NCBI RefSeq assembly: GCF_003751225.1
Contig: NZ_RJKE01000001.1
Span: forward strand, 8,494,001 to 8,558,000
Reading direction: 5' to 3'
Length of the DNA stretch: 64,000 nt
DNA from: Actinocorallia herbida
GTDB lineage: Bacteria > Actinomycetota > Actinomycetes > Streptosporangiales > Streptosporangiaceae
Below are positions 37,249 to 44,441 of the stretch, piece by piece. The position numbers and the translations under genes were made by a program. The notes below the pieces were generated by a model. The model saw nothing but the letters and a program-made list of their open reading frames with translations, searched no databases and was not told the DNA's origin. How positions within the stretch are numbered: the first letter of the stretch is position 1; the number at the start of each line of letters is the position of its first letter.

Positions 37249-40200
37249 ATGGCGATATCGGCCCGTCCGTCCCGCGACCCCCGCAACCGCGGCGCCTTCC
37301 CGGCCGTCACATCTGCGACGTGGCGGTTCTCACGGACGGGCTTGGCGCACATGTGGCGACTGGTGAGCTGGACGCTCCGGACGTTCTTCGGCGCGGCCTC
37401 GGCCGTCGCCACCTCGGTCGCGGCCAACCAGATCCTCACCGACAAGGGCTTCGCCTGGAACTGGGCCTATCCCGCCATGGCCGCGGCCTTCCTCACCCTG
37501 CTCCTCGGCGAGGCCGCCGCGGTCGCCACCGGCAGCAGCGTCCACCCCGCCGGGACGGTCCGCGGACGCTACCTGCGCCAGCTCCGCGCCTCGGTCCGCG
37601 ACATGGAGACCTCCGGGCTCGCCACGCCCGGCGACTACGTGCTGCGCATGCGGCAGGTGTACGTCGACGTGGCTCTACGGCACGGCCAGCGCCCGGCCAC
37701 CCCGCCCGAGGAGCGCACCGGGCTGCGGCTCGCCGCACCGGGCCGCAGGCCGCTGTCGGACTTCCTCGCGGCGGCCGGCGCGGTCTACGCGGTGCTCGGC
37801 GCCCCCGGCTCCGGCAAGACGACCCTGGTACGGCACACCGCCCGGGTGATGTCCGGAAGATCGCGCCTGCTGCCGTTCTTCCGTATCCCGGTGCTGCTGT
37901 ACCTGCGCGGCCACGCCGCGGCGATCCTCGCCGAGGACGCGCCGGGCCTTCCCGACATCGCGGCCGGGGCGCCCTGGCTGCGCGGCGCGGTGCCCGCCTC
38001 CTGGCTGGAACGGAGGCTCGCCCGCGGCCGGTGCGTCGTCCTGCTCGACGGCCTCGACGAGGTCGCCGACGCGGGCGACCGGAGCCGGGTCGTCGCCTGG
38101 GTCGACGACCAGATCCGCCGCTACCCCGGCAACACGTTCGTCGTCACCTCGCGGCCGCACGGCTACGTCGGCGACCCGCTGCCGAACGCCGAGGTGCTCC
38201 AGGTCCAGCGGTTCACCGGCGACCAGGTCTCCCGGTTCCTGCACTCCTGGTACCGCGCGACCGAGCGGCGGGCGCGCGGCAGCGGCGGCCGGGCGGTGCG
38301 CGAGGCCGCCGACGGCAAGGCCGACAACCTGATCGCCCAGCTGCAGCGGAAGATCGCGCTCTACGACCTCACCGCCAACCCCCTGCTCCTCACCATGATC
38401 GCCCACGTGCACCAGTACCGGGGCTCGCTACCCGGGACCCGGGCCGCGCTCTACGCGGAGATGTGCGACGTCCTGCTGCACCGCAGGCAGGAGAGCAAGC
38501 ACCTGGATGACCCGATCGGCCTCTCCGGCGCGCAGAAGGAGACCGTCGCGGCGCACCTCGCCTTCCACATGATGCGGGAAGGGCGGCGCGACATCCCGAC
38601 CGGGATCGCCGCCGAGGTCGTCACCGGGCCCCTCGCCCAGGTGAGCGACCGGCGCGGGATCTCGGCGCGGTTCCTCACCGAGCTCACCCGCAACGGCCTA
38701 CTGGTGCAGCACGAAGAGGGCTCCTACGCCTTCGCCCACCTGACCCTCCAGGAGTACCTCGCCGCCGCTCACCTCCGCGAGCACGGCCACCTGCTCCCGA
38801 TGCTGACGGACGGCGTGGACGACCCGTGGCTCCGCGAGACGGCCCTCCTGTGGGCCAGCAGGAGCGACGCGACCCCCGTCGTGGAGGCCTGTCTCGAATC
38901 GGGCTCCGTCCGCGCGCTCACCCTGGCCTTCGACTGTCTCGACGAGGCCCGCCAGGTCGACCCCGTGGTGCGCGCCCGCCTTCTCGCGCTACTGAACCAA
39001 GAGGGCGACCTGACCCCCGAGCACCGCCGCCTCATCGACGCCGTCTACGCCTCCCGCGCCCTCCAGGACGTCGTCCTCCTCGAAGGCGACGTCAAGCTCC
39101 ACCCCCGCCCCGTCACCGAGGACCTGTGGCAGCGCTTCCGCAACGCCCGGTCTCCGCATCCCGTACACCGGCCCGCCCAGGACCCCGGCGCGGGCCACGC
39201 CCACCCGACCGCCCACGAGACCGCCGCCTTCCTCGACTGGCTGAACTCCCTGTTCGACGACGGCACCACCTACCGCCCGCCCTCCCCGCAGACCCTCACC
39301 GGCCCCGGCTTCGCCGCCCTCTCCTCCCCGCCCCGCCACACCCGCTGGGCCTCCACCTCCGGCGGCGGCCTCGTCCTCCTCCGCCCCGACAAGACCCCGT
39401 GGCCTTACACACCGAGCAGAACACGCCTCGCCGAATTCCCGGGGCTGCTCTCCAGGGAGCTCAGCCCGTTCCGCGACTTCCAGCACCTCCTCGGCCCTGG
39501 ATCCAAGGTTCCGGCGCTTCGGCGGCTCCTCGAATACGGCGAGGTCCACGCGAGGCACGGCCGGGGATCGGCCGCCTGGATGATCGTCACGGCGCTGGAG
39601 GCCGCCGCCACCCTCGCGGCCGCCGTCGAGTCCGGGGTCTATCAGTCCGGCGGGCTGCCGATCCTGTGGGAACGGGTGAACGTCCTGTGCCGGTCCATCT
39701 CCTTCCCCGTCGACTCGTACGACTTCCCCGACGACTCGTTCGCATCGAGCACGCAGAGGTTCCACCAGCTCATGCAGGCCGCCGTGGAAACCCGCCACAG
39801 GCTGGGGTCCCCCTACTACATGAGCGACGAGCACTGGACCATCACGTGGATCCCCAAGGGCGGCCGACCGAACTCCGCGCAGGCGGTCGACGTGCTCCTG
39901 AAAGCGTGCGAGGACCTGAACCACCGTCTCCCGGGCGCGGGCCTCATCCCACCGGATCACGCGCAACTGGACATCACCGCATGGCCCGTCATCGAACCCT
40001 CCTTCCCGGACCCGTCGCCCTTCTTCCCCGTGGCAGAGGCCCTCAACAGAACCCGCAAGCTCGTGCGGTCGTACCCGGGCCTCGGTCACGACCTGCTGAT
40101 CGACCTACACGCATGCGCCTACACCCTCCTGTACCCTCTGGGCGGGCAAGGGGCGAGCGAGTCGCTTCGGCGCGACTGGTCCGAGATCCGCCCGGCGGGG

Positions 40201-40521
40201 CCGCCGACCGCCGACCCCTGGTCCCTGCTGCGGGGACTGATCGAGACCGAGGAACCGTACGGCGTGAGCGACGCCCAACGCGAGATCCCCTTCCTCGTCT
40301 CGGCGGAGAAGCTGGCCTGCCTGGAGCCGTCCGGCATCGACCGCGTCGACACGCACCGCCGGGTGCTCGCGGCGGCCCTCCTGACTGCCGCCCACACGCA
40401 CGGCGTAAGGCACGACGAGCACGGCCTCAAGAAGGCACTCGCCTCCGTCATCCACTCCCTCCTCGCGCTGACGCCCGAGGCCACACCCGCGAACGAACTG
40501 CTCTATCTCATGCACGGGTGA
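37249..40521 (+). CDS. Membrane-anchored NACHT-domain STAND NTPase
   Basis: This 1090-residue protein begins with two hydrophobic helices (about 38-60 and 72-94). A linker with GDYVLRMRQVYVDVAL, a pattern common before actinobacterial NACHT domains, follows. The NTPase has Walker A GAPGSGKTT at 184-192, Walker B VVLLDGLDEVAD at about 263-274, sensor VVTSRPHGY at 298-306, and the winged-helix end FAHLTLQEYLAAAHL near 500. Residues about 604-720 weakly resemble a degenerate SUMF1-like domain (RPVTEDLWQRF, ETAAFLDWLNSL, YRPPSPQ). The last 370 residues are unrecognised. Bacterial NACHT proteins include antiphage sensors and developmental regulators. The ATG has no ribosome site; a Met at residue 35 (37351) is an alternative start. 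Confidence 0.8.
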   Translation: MAISARPSRDPRNRGAFPAVTSATWRFSRTGLAHMWRLVSWTLRTFFGAASAVATSVAANQILTDKGFAWNWAYPAMAAAFLTLLLGEAAAVATGSSVHPAGTVRGRYLRQLRASVRDMETSGLATPGDYVLRMRQVYVDVALRHGQRPATPPEERTGLRLAAPGRRPLSDFLAAAGAVYAVLGAPGSGKTTLVRHTARVMSGRSRLLPFFRIPVLLYLRGHAAAILAEDAPGLPDIAAGAPWLRGAVPASWLERRLARGRCVVLLDGLDEVADAGDRSRVVAWVDDQIRRYPGNTFVVTSRPHGYVGDPLPNAEVLQVQRFTGDQVSRFLHSWYRATERRARGSGGRAVREAADGKADNLIAQLQRKIALYDLTANPLLLTMIAHVHQYRGSLPGTRAALYAEMCDVLLHRRQESKHLDDPIGLSGAQKETVAAHLAFHMMREGRRDIPTGIAAEVVTGPLAQVSDRRGISARFLTELTRNGLLVQHEEGSYAFAHLTLQEYLAAAHLREHGHLLPMLTDGVDDPWLRETALLWASRSDATPVVEACLESGSVRALTLAFDCLDEARQVDPVVRARLLALLNQEGDLTPEHRRLIDAVYASRALQDVVLLEGDVKLHPRPVTEDLWQRFRNARSPHPVHRPAQDPGAGHAHPTAHETAAFLDWLNSLFDDGTTYRPPSPQTLTGPGFAALSSPPRHTRWASTSGGGLVLLRPDKTPWPYTPSRTRLAEFPGLLSRELSPFRDFQHLLGPGSKVPALRRLLEYGEVHARHGRGSAAWMIVTALEAAATLAAAVESGVYQSGGLPILWERVNVLCRSISFPVDSYDFPDDSFASSTQRFHQLMQAAVETRHRLGSPYYMSDEHWTITWIPKGGRPNSAQAVDVLLKACEDLNHRLPGAGLIPPDHAQLDITAWPVIEPSFPDPSPFFPVAEALNRTRKLVRSYPGLGHDLLIDLHACAYTLLYPLGGQGASESLRRDWSEIRPAGPPTADPWSLLRGLIETEEPYGVSDAQREIPFLVSAEKLACLEPSGIDRVDTHRRVLAAALLTAAHTHGVRHDEHGLKKALASVIHSLLALTPEATPANELLYLMHG

Positions 40522-40548
40522 GCGGGGATGCTTCCAGCCTTCCGCAGG

Positions 40549-40743
40549 TCAGCGGATGCGGAGGCTCCGGGCGAGGTGCACGAAGACGGGCCGGGCCAGG
40601 ACGAGCGGGTCGCCCTGCGGGTTCTTGGAATCGCGGACGCCCACCGCCCCTGCGAGGTCGGCGAGCTCGACGCAGTTATCTCCGGAGCCGCTGCTGTGGT
40701 TGCTCTTGCGCCAACGCAGGTTCGGGCTCTCACTGTTCTTCAC
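40549..40743 (-). CDS. DUF397 protein
   Basis: This 64-residue protein carries the DUF397 core: LRWRKSNHSSGSGDNCVELA, then VGVRDSKNPQGDPLV and a C-terminal helix with VFVHLARSL. DUF397 proteins nearly always accompany XRE/DUF5753 regulators in actinomycetes (as in the WhiJ/BldB-type developmental pairs of Streptomyces) and are thought to modulate the partner. The GTG start overlaps the regulator's stop codon by 4 bp, so both are made from one message. It converges with the NACHT gene, 27 bp between stops. Confidence 0.88.
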   Translation of the reverse strand: MKNSESPNLRWRKSNHSSGSGDNCVELADLAGAVGVRDSKNPQGDPLVLARPVFVHLARSLRIR

Positions 40744-41552
40744 TCCGCCTCCGCGAATGCTCGGATCATGCGCTCAGATTCACGCACGGACAGGGCCGAG
40801 CTTCTGAGCAGGTTGAAGGTTACTCCGAGCCGTTTCACCGCCTCGGCATCTTCCACTATTCGGCCGAGACCTTTGGCGGCTTCCACGTAGGCCAGGTCCT
40901 CGGCCTCGGCGAACGAAAGCACCATGAACCCCGCTCCGATGAAGGAGAGCTCCTCAGCGGGAATGATCTGGATGGAGATCTTGGGGTGCTCCAGCCGCCT
41001 CAACAGCTGCTGGCACTGCTTCTGGCGGAGGTGCCCCGGAAGGTCGCGGAGGGCTGCCTCACGCATAAGGAGAAAGAACCACGGGGCATCAGGCTTGTCG
41101 AAGAGGCGCTGACGCTCCATGCGGATCCTGACGAATTCCTCCACCTTCTCGGGGCCTTCACCGTGCAGGTGGAGGAGGCGCGCCAAATCCTCGGTCTGCA
41201 TCAGGCCGGTCATGAGCATGGGCTCGAAGGCGAGGATTCCCGTCGCCGTCTTCTCGATCTCGATGAGCGGGCGGAAGCCGCTGGGGACCAGACCACGCTT
41301 GCGTTCATCGTCCAGTTCGTCCCAGGTCCGGCGGAAGGTGCCGCCAGTGGTGAAGAAAGCATCGAGGTCGTCGGCCAGGCCGACGGAGGGGGCTTTCGCG
41401 TAGGTCTCGACCTTGGCGAGCCACTGCGGTGAGCAGCCGAGTGCTTCGGCGAGCCTGTTCCGGGAGAGCCCGGCGGCCTCCCTGCGAACCCGCATCTCCT
41501 TGACGAACAAGCGATGGAGCGACGGAACCTCAAGATTTTTCTCGGTCGTCAC
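40740..41552 (-). CDS. XRE-family regulator with DUF5753 domain
   Basis: This 270-residue protein has an N-terminal helix-turn-helix (about 12-70; VRREAAGLSRNRLAEALGCSPQWLAKVE contains the recognition helix). A DUF5753 sensory domain (about 85-265) shows FEPMLMTGLMQTEDLARLLHL, RMERQRLF, and the C-terminal EAEDLAYVEAAKG. It belongs to the WhiJ-like group of actinomycete regulators. The GTG start follows GGAGG by eight bases. Its upstream region carries five phased 11-bp repeats and a palindrome, good candidates for its own binding site. It is co-translated with DUF397 and divergent from two small genes. Confidence 0.88.
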   Translation of the reverse strand: MTTEKNLEVPSLHRLFVKEMRVRREAAGLSRNRLAEALGCSPQWLAKVETYAKAPSVGLADDLDAFFTTGGTFRRTWDELDDERKRGLVPSGFRPLIEIEKTATGILAFEPMLMTGLMQTEDLARLLHLHGEGPEKVEEFVRIRMERQRLFDKPDAPWFFLLMREAALRDLPGHLRQKQCQQLLRRLEHPKISIQIIPAEELSFIGAGFMVLSFAEAEDLAYVEAAKGLGRIVEDAEAVKRLGVTFNLLRSSALSVRESERMIRAFAEAE

Positions 41553-41585
41553 ACGCCTTCCCTCCGGTTCGTGCGCGGGGTTCCG

Positions 41586-41640
41586 GGGTGCCCGGTGGGT
41601 GCCGCGCGGGTGTCGGCTGGGTGTCACCGGGGTGTCACCC
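41586..41640. repeat. Five helically phased 11-bp direct repeats
   Basis: Units are GGGTGCCCGGT, GGGTGCCGCGC, GGGTGTCGGCT, GGGTGTCACCG and GGGTGTCACCC, with no gap. The consensus is GGGTGYC plus four variable bases. The last two contain the near-palindrome GGTGTCACC, spaced exactly 11 bp. Eleven bases is about one DNA turn, so bound proteins would line up on one face. The array lies 34-88 bp upstream of the XRE start, in its leader or promoter, and is not coding. Confidence 0.7.
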
Positions 41641-41661
41641 GAAAAATCACCATCTCCCGAT

Positions 41662-41685
41662 AAGCCCGACTTTCTAATCGGACTT
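41662..41685. promoter_or_regulatory. Palindrome upstream of the XRE gene
   Basis: AAGCCCGA, eight bases, then TCGGACTT: arms of 8 bp with one mismatch. It sits 21 bp beyond the 11-bp repeats, in the most A+T-rich part of the divergent region. It could be an operator. Confidence 0.4.
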
Positions 41686-41902
41686 CTCTTGCAAAATGGT
41701 CGTCCTCCGTGACCGTCTCGATGTTCACCCTTTCGTCGGCGGCCCGGGATATCCGCCCGTTTTGTCGCCGAGAGGTAGTCCACCGGGTAGTCCTGAGGTA
41801 GCTCTCCGCGAAAAATTGGGGGTCCGCTGGTTCGTAGCCGACGGTAACCCCGCCGTGTCAGCCTCGTCACCGAATTCGGCCGCAAACCGCAAAGGACCAG
41901 GC

Positions 41903-42121
41903 ATGACACCCGATCTCACGGCTCTCCGCGCAAGCCACCCCGAGTGGCTGATCCGGCCCACCGCCGCGGGCAGGCTCTTCATGGCGACCCGCAGGAACCA
42001 CTCCCACCTCACCGCCGAGGAACTCGGCGCGGGGCTCGCCATGACGCTCGTCGAGGACACCTTCGAGGCCCTCACCGAAGCCCTCACGGCCCAGGCCCGG
42101 ATCGAGACCCCGAAATGCTGA
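41903..42121 (+). CDS. Small hypothetical protein
   Basis: A 72-residue cytosolic-looking protein, starting MTPDLTALRASHPEWLIRP and ending in an amphipathic helix (LTAEELGAGLAMTLVEDTFEALTEALTAQ). Similar short proteins sit beside XRE/DUF397 pairs in other actinomycetes, but no function is known. AAAGGA lies six bases before the ATG. A longer frame reading from 41696 has no ribosome site and runs over the control region, so I rejected it. The next gene overlaps it by 7 bp. Confidence 0.6.
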   Translation: MTPDLTALRASHPEWLIRPTAAGRLFMATRRNHSHLTAEELGAGLAMTLVEDTFEALTEALTAQARIETPKC

Positions 42122-42267
42122 CCGCCCTCTTCGACTCCCTCACCGCCACTCCCTGGGCGCTCGCCGGTACCGCCGCGCTCACCACGACCGCTCTGGGCGT
42201 CCTCACCGCTCTCGGCACCATCGTCTACGAGGACCTCCAGCCCAAAGGCCGCCACCACCGGACCTGA
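42115..42267 (+). CDS. Small single-pass membrane protein
   Basis: A 50-residue protein: a short N-terminus (MLTALFDSLTATPW), one hydrophobic helix (LAGTAALTTTALGVLTALGTIV) and a short polar tail with EDLQPKGRHHR. Its ATG lies inside the end of the preceding small gene (7-bp overlap), so expression is probably coupled. No ribosome site of its own is visible. No family recognised; membrane peptides of this size can be toxins, regulators or subunits. Confidence 0.5.
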   Translation: MLTALFDSLTATPWALAGTAALTTTALGVLTALGTIVYEDLQPKGRHHRT

Positions 42268-42319
42268 CCCCGAGGTCGGCCGCGGACGAGTGGCCCGCCC
42301 GGTGCACGGGTGAGCGGGG

Positions 42320-42757
42320 TCAGTGGTCGAGGAACGGGTCCGTGATCTCACGGAGGCGGGTGAGGGTGGCGCGGAGGGCGGCCAGGCGGCGGGGGCCCAG
42401 GTGGGCGAGCCATTCGGCTTCGACGGCGGCGGTGGCGGCGTCGGCGACGGGGCGGGCCGATTCGGCCAGCGGGGTGAGCCGGATCAGGCGGGCCCTTCCG
42501 TCGGTGGGGTCGGGGACCCGCTCGACATAGCCGGCGCGTTCGAGCTGGTCGACGAGATAGGCCGCGGTCTGCTTCGTCACCTGGGCGGACTCGGCGAGGT
42601 CGACGGCGCGGGAACCGCCCGGGTCGATCCGGGCGAGCAGCCGGGCCTGCGCGGGGGTCAGGGTGTGGCCCGCTTCGGCCAGCGCGGCGAAGACCCGGCG
42701 TTCCATCTCGCGGTACGGGATGAACAGCAGCACTCCCAGACCGAGTTCGTCGGACAC
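42320..42757 (-). CDS. MarR-family transcriptional regulator
   Basis: This 145-residue winged-helix regulator has TPAQARLLARIDPGGSRAVDLAESAQVTKQTAAYLVDQLERAGYVERVPDPTDGRARLIRLT, covering helices 3-4 and the wing with the conserved DGRAR motif. The terminal helices form the dimer interface. No cysteine suggests redox sensing. The GTG start follows AAGGAGG. It is divergent from the TIGR03083-type gene, and a 13-bp inverted repeat lies between them, the expected layout for autoregulation and control of the neighbour. Confidence 0.9.
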   Translation of the reverse strand: MSDELGLGVLLFIPYREMERRVFAALAEAGHTLTPAQARLLARIDPGGSRAVDLAESAQVTKQTAAYLVDQLERAGYVERVPDPTDGRARLIRLTPLAESARPVADAATAAVEAEWLAHLGPRRLAALRATLTRLREITDPFLDH

Positions 42758-42778
42758 CGGCGCACCTCCTTGACGATG

Positions 42779-42827
42779 GTCAGCCTCTCTGCCTAATTTG
42801 GCGAAGGAGTCGGACAGAGAGACTGAC
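42779..42827. promoter_or_regulatory. Long inverted repeat in the MarR divergent promoter
   Basis: GTCAGCCTCTCTG (42779-42791) and CAGAGAGACTGAC (42815-42827) pair at 12 of 13 positions, with 23 bp between the arms. It lies between the MarR start (22 bp away) and the divergent gene (45 bp away). It is a likely MarR operator pair. Confidence 0.6.
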
Positions 42828-42871
42828 TAGTTACGGGTCACCCTAGCGGCCCGTGCCGGACGGGAGCGGAC

Positions 42872-43528
42872 ATGGGCCAGCAAACCGGAACAAGCCAGAG
42901 CAACGGGATGAGCGAGGCGGCGATCTGGCGGACCATCGACGCCGAACGCGCCTCCCTCGCCGCGCTCCTCGACACCCTCACCCCCGCGCAGTGGGCGACC
43001 CCGTCCCTGTGCGCGGGCTGGACCGTCCGCGAGGTCGCCGCGCACGTGGGCGCGGGGCCGACCATCCGGCTCGGCCCTGCCGTGCTCGGCCTCCTCCGCG
43101 CCCGCGGCGACTTCGACCGCTTCGTCGACACGACGGCCCGCCGCGACGCGCGCCGGCCCGTCGGAGAGCTCACCGCGATCGTGCGCGCCTCCGCCGGCTC
43201 CCGGCGTCTCGCCCCAGGCCAGAAGCTGTCTTACGCCCTCCTGGACGTCCTCGTCCACGGGCAGGACATAGCCCGCCCCCTCGGGGTCACCCGCGACATG
43301 CCCCTTGAGGCCGCCCGCCACTGCGCCGACCTCGTCTACGCCATGGGCGCACCCTTCCACGCGCGAAAGCGCCTCGCAGGAGTCCGCCTCGTGGCCACCG
43401 ACCTGCCCTGGACGGCCGGCGAGGGCGCCGAGGCCGCTGGGCCCATCGCCTCGCTCCTGCTGCTCGTCTCCGGCCGCCGCGCGGCGCTGGCCGACCTCAC
43501 CGGGCCCGGGGTCGCGGCCCTCACCTGA
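42872..43528 (+). CDS. Maleylpyruvate isomerase/mycothiol-dependent DinB-like protein (TIGR03083 type)
   Basis: A 218-residue helical-bundle protein. LLDTLTPAQWATPSLCAGWTVREVAAHV is the conserved N-terminal block, where the His of AAHV is the first metal ligand of the MDMPI fold. The block LSYALLDVLVHGQDIARPLG supplies the second His. Members are thiol-dependent (mycothiol) isomerases/transferases or of unknown activity. Divergence from a MarR gene suggests an inducible detoxification role, which is inference. GGGAG precedes the ATG; MSEAAIW at 42908 is an alternative start. Confidence 0.8.
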   Translation: MGQQTGTSQSNGMSEAAIWRTIDAERASLAALLDTLTPAQWATPSLCAGWTVREVAAHVGAGPTIRLGPAVLGLLRARGDFDRFVDTTARRDARRPVGELTAIVRASAGSRRLAPGQKLSYALLDVLVHGQDIARPLGVTRDMPLEAARHCADLVYAMGAPFHARKRLAGVRLVATDLPWTAGEGAEAAGPIASLLLLVSGRRAALADLTGPGVAALT

Positions 43529-43648
43529 GCCCGCGCCCGTCCGCGCGGGGGCCGGGCGGGCGCGATCGTTTGCCACCCGTTGGCCGCGCGCCGCGTTTTC
43601 CCCGGACACCGATCGGCGACGACTCCGGAGAGCGCGGGAGGAGAACGG

Positions 43649-44422
43649 GTGAGCGGAACGCGGGGCGTGCTGGAAGGCAGGGCCGGGCTCATCACGGGCG
43701 CCGCGCGCGGCATCGGACGGGCGATGGCGCTCGCCTTCGCGGCCGAAGGCGGCCGGGTCATCGTCGGCGACATCGACGACGTCGAGGGACGCCGGACCGT
43801 CTCGCTCATCCAGGAGGCGGGCGGCACCGCGGTGTTCGTCGCCGCGAACGCCGCGGTGAACGAGGACCTGAAACTGCTGGTCGCCTCGGTCATCGACCAC
43901 TACGGGCGGCTCGACTGGGCGGTGAACAACGCAGGACTCGGCTCCCCCGCCGCGCCCGGCGCCGACTCGGGCCCCTCGGACTGGGCCCGGGTGATGGGCG
44001 TCGGCCTCGAAGGGGTCCGGTCCGCGCTCACCCACGAGGTCGAGCAGATGCGCAAGCAGGGCGGCGGCGGCTCGATCGTCAACACCGCGGCCTCACCCCG
44101 GCTCAACGTGCTCGGCGGGCTGTCGCCGTGGGTCGCCGCCAAATCCGGCGTCCTCGGCCTCACCATGGGCGCCGCGCTCGCCTACGCCCGCGACGGCATC
44201 CGCGTCAACGCGCTCAGCCCCGGCCGCACCCTCACCCCCGCCGTCGAACGCCAGATGGCCGCCGACCCGGAAGGCGCCCGAGAGCTCATCGAGACCATCC
44301 CCATGGGCCGCCTCGCCACGCCGGAGGAGCAAGCCCAGGCCGCTCTCTGGCTCTGCTCCCCGCTGTCCTCCTACGTCACCGGTCTGGCCCTCAACGTAGA
44401 CGGCGGCGCCTCCATCGCCTGA
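43649..44422 (+). CDS. SDR-fold protein with a degenerate catalytic tetrad
   Basis: A 257-residue classical short-chain dehydrogenase fold. The nucleotide loop TGAARGIG (16-23), the acidic DIDD after strand 2 (NAD preference) and NNAG (93-96) are intact. Aligned with family members, the tetrad Asn is Gly119 (in MGVGLEG), the catalytic Ser is Ala148 (in VNTAASP) and the catalytic Tyr is Trp161 (in PWVAAK); only Lys165 stays. The C-terminal block DGIRVNALSPGRT and the GGAS end are normal. It probably binds NAD but is unlikely to be an ordinary dehydrogenase. The GTG follows GGAGGAG by five bases. A sugar transporter gene follows 19 bp downstream. Confidence 0.85.
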   Translation: MSGTRGVLEGRAGLITGAARGIGRAMALAFAAEGGRVIVGDIDDVEGRRTVSLIQEAGGTAVFVAANAAVNEDLKLLVASVIDHYGRLDWAVNNAGLGSPAAPGADSGPSDWARVMGVGLEGVRSALTHEVEQMRKQGGGGSIVNTAASPRLNVLGGLSPWVAAKSGVLGLTMGAALAYARDGIRVNALSPGRTLTPAVERQMAADPEGARELIETIPMGRLATPEEQAQAALWLCSPLSSYVTGLALNVDGGASIA

Positions 44423-44441
44423 CCCCGACGAAAGAGCACCC

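Larger units (their letters stand above)
41553..41902. promoter_or_regulatory. Divergent control region between XRE gene and small genes
   Basis: This 350-bp stretch holds no believable gene; codon usage in its open frames is unlike the neighbours. It contains the 11-bp repeat array (41586-41640), a palindrome (41662-41685), and a locally A+T-richer segment (about 41640-41700) where the minus-strand promoter may lie. The half nearer the small genes shows nothing distinctive apart from AAAGGA before 41903. Confidence 0.5.

Noticed and set aside
40549-41552. XRE-DUF397 pair as a toxin-antitoxin system
   Set aside because: Both match the WhiJ-type regulator/DUF397 families; nothing in them resembles a known toxin.
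41696-41902. Extended N-terminus for the 72-residue small protein
   Set aside because: No ribosome site and a composition unlike the neighbouring genes; ATG 41903 with AAAGGA is better.
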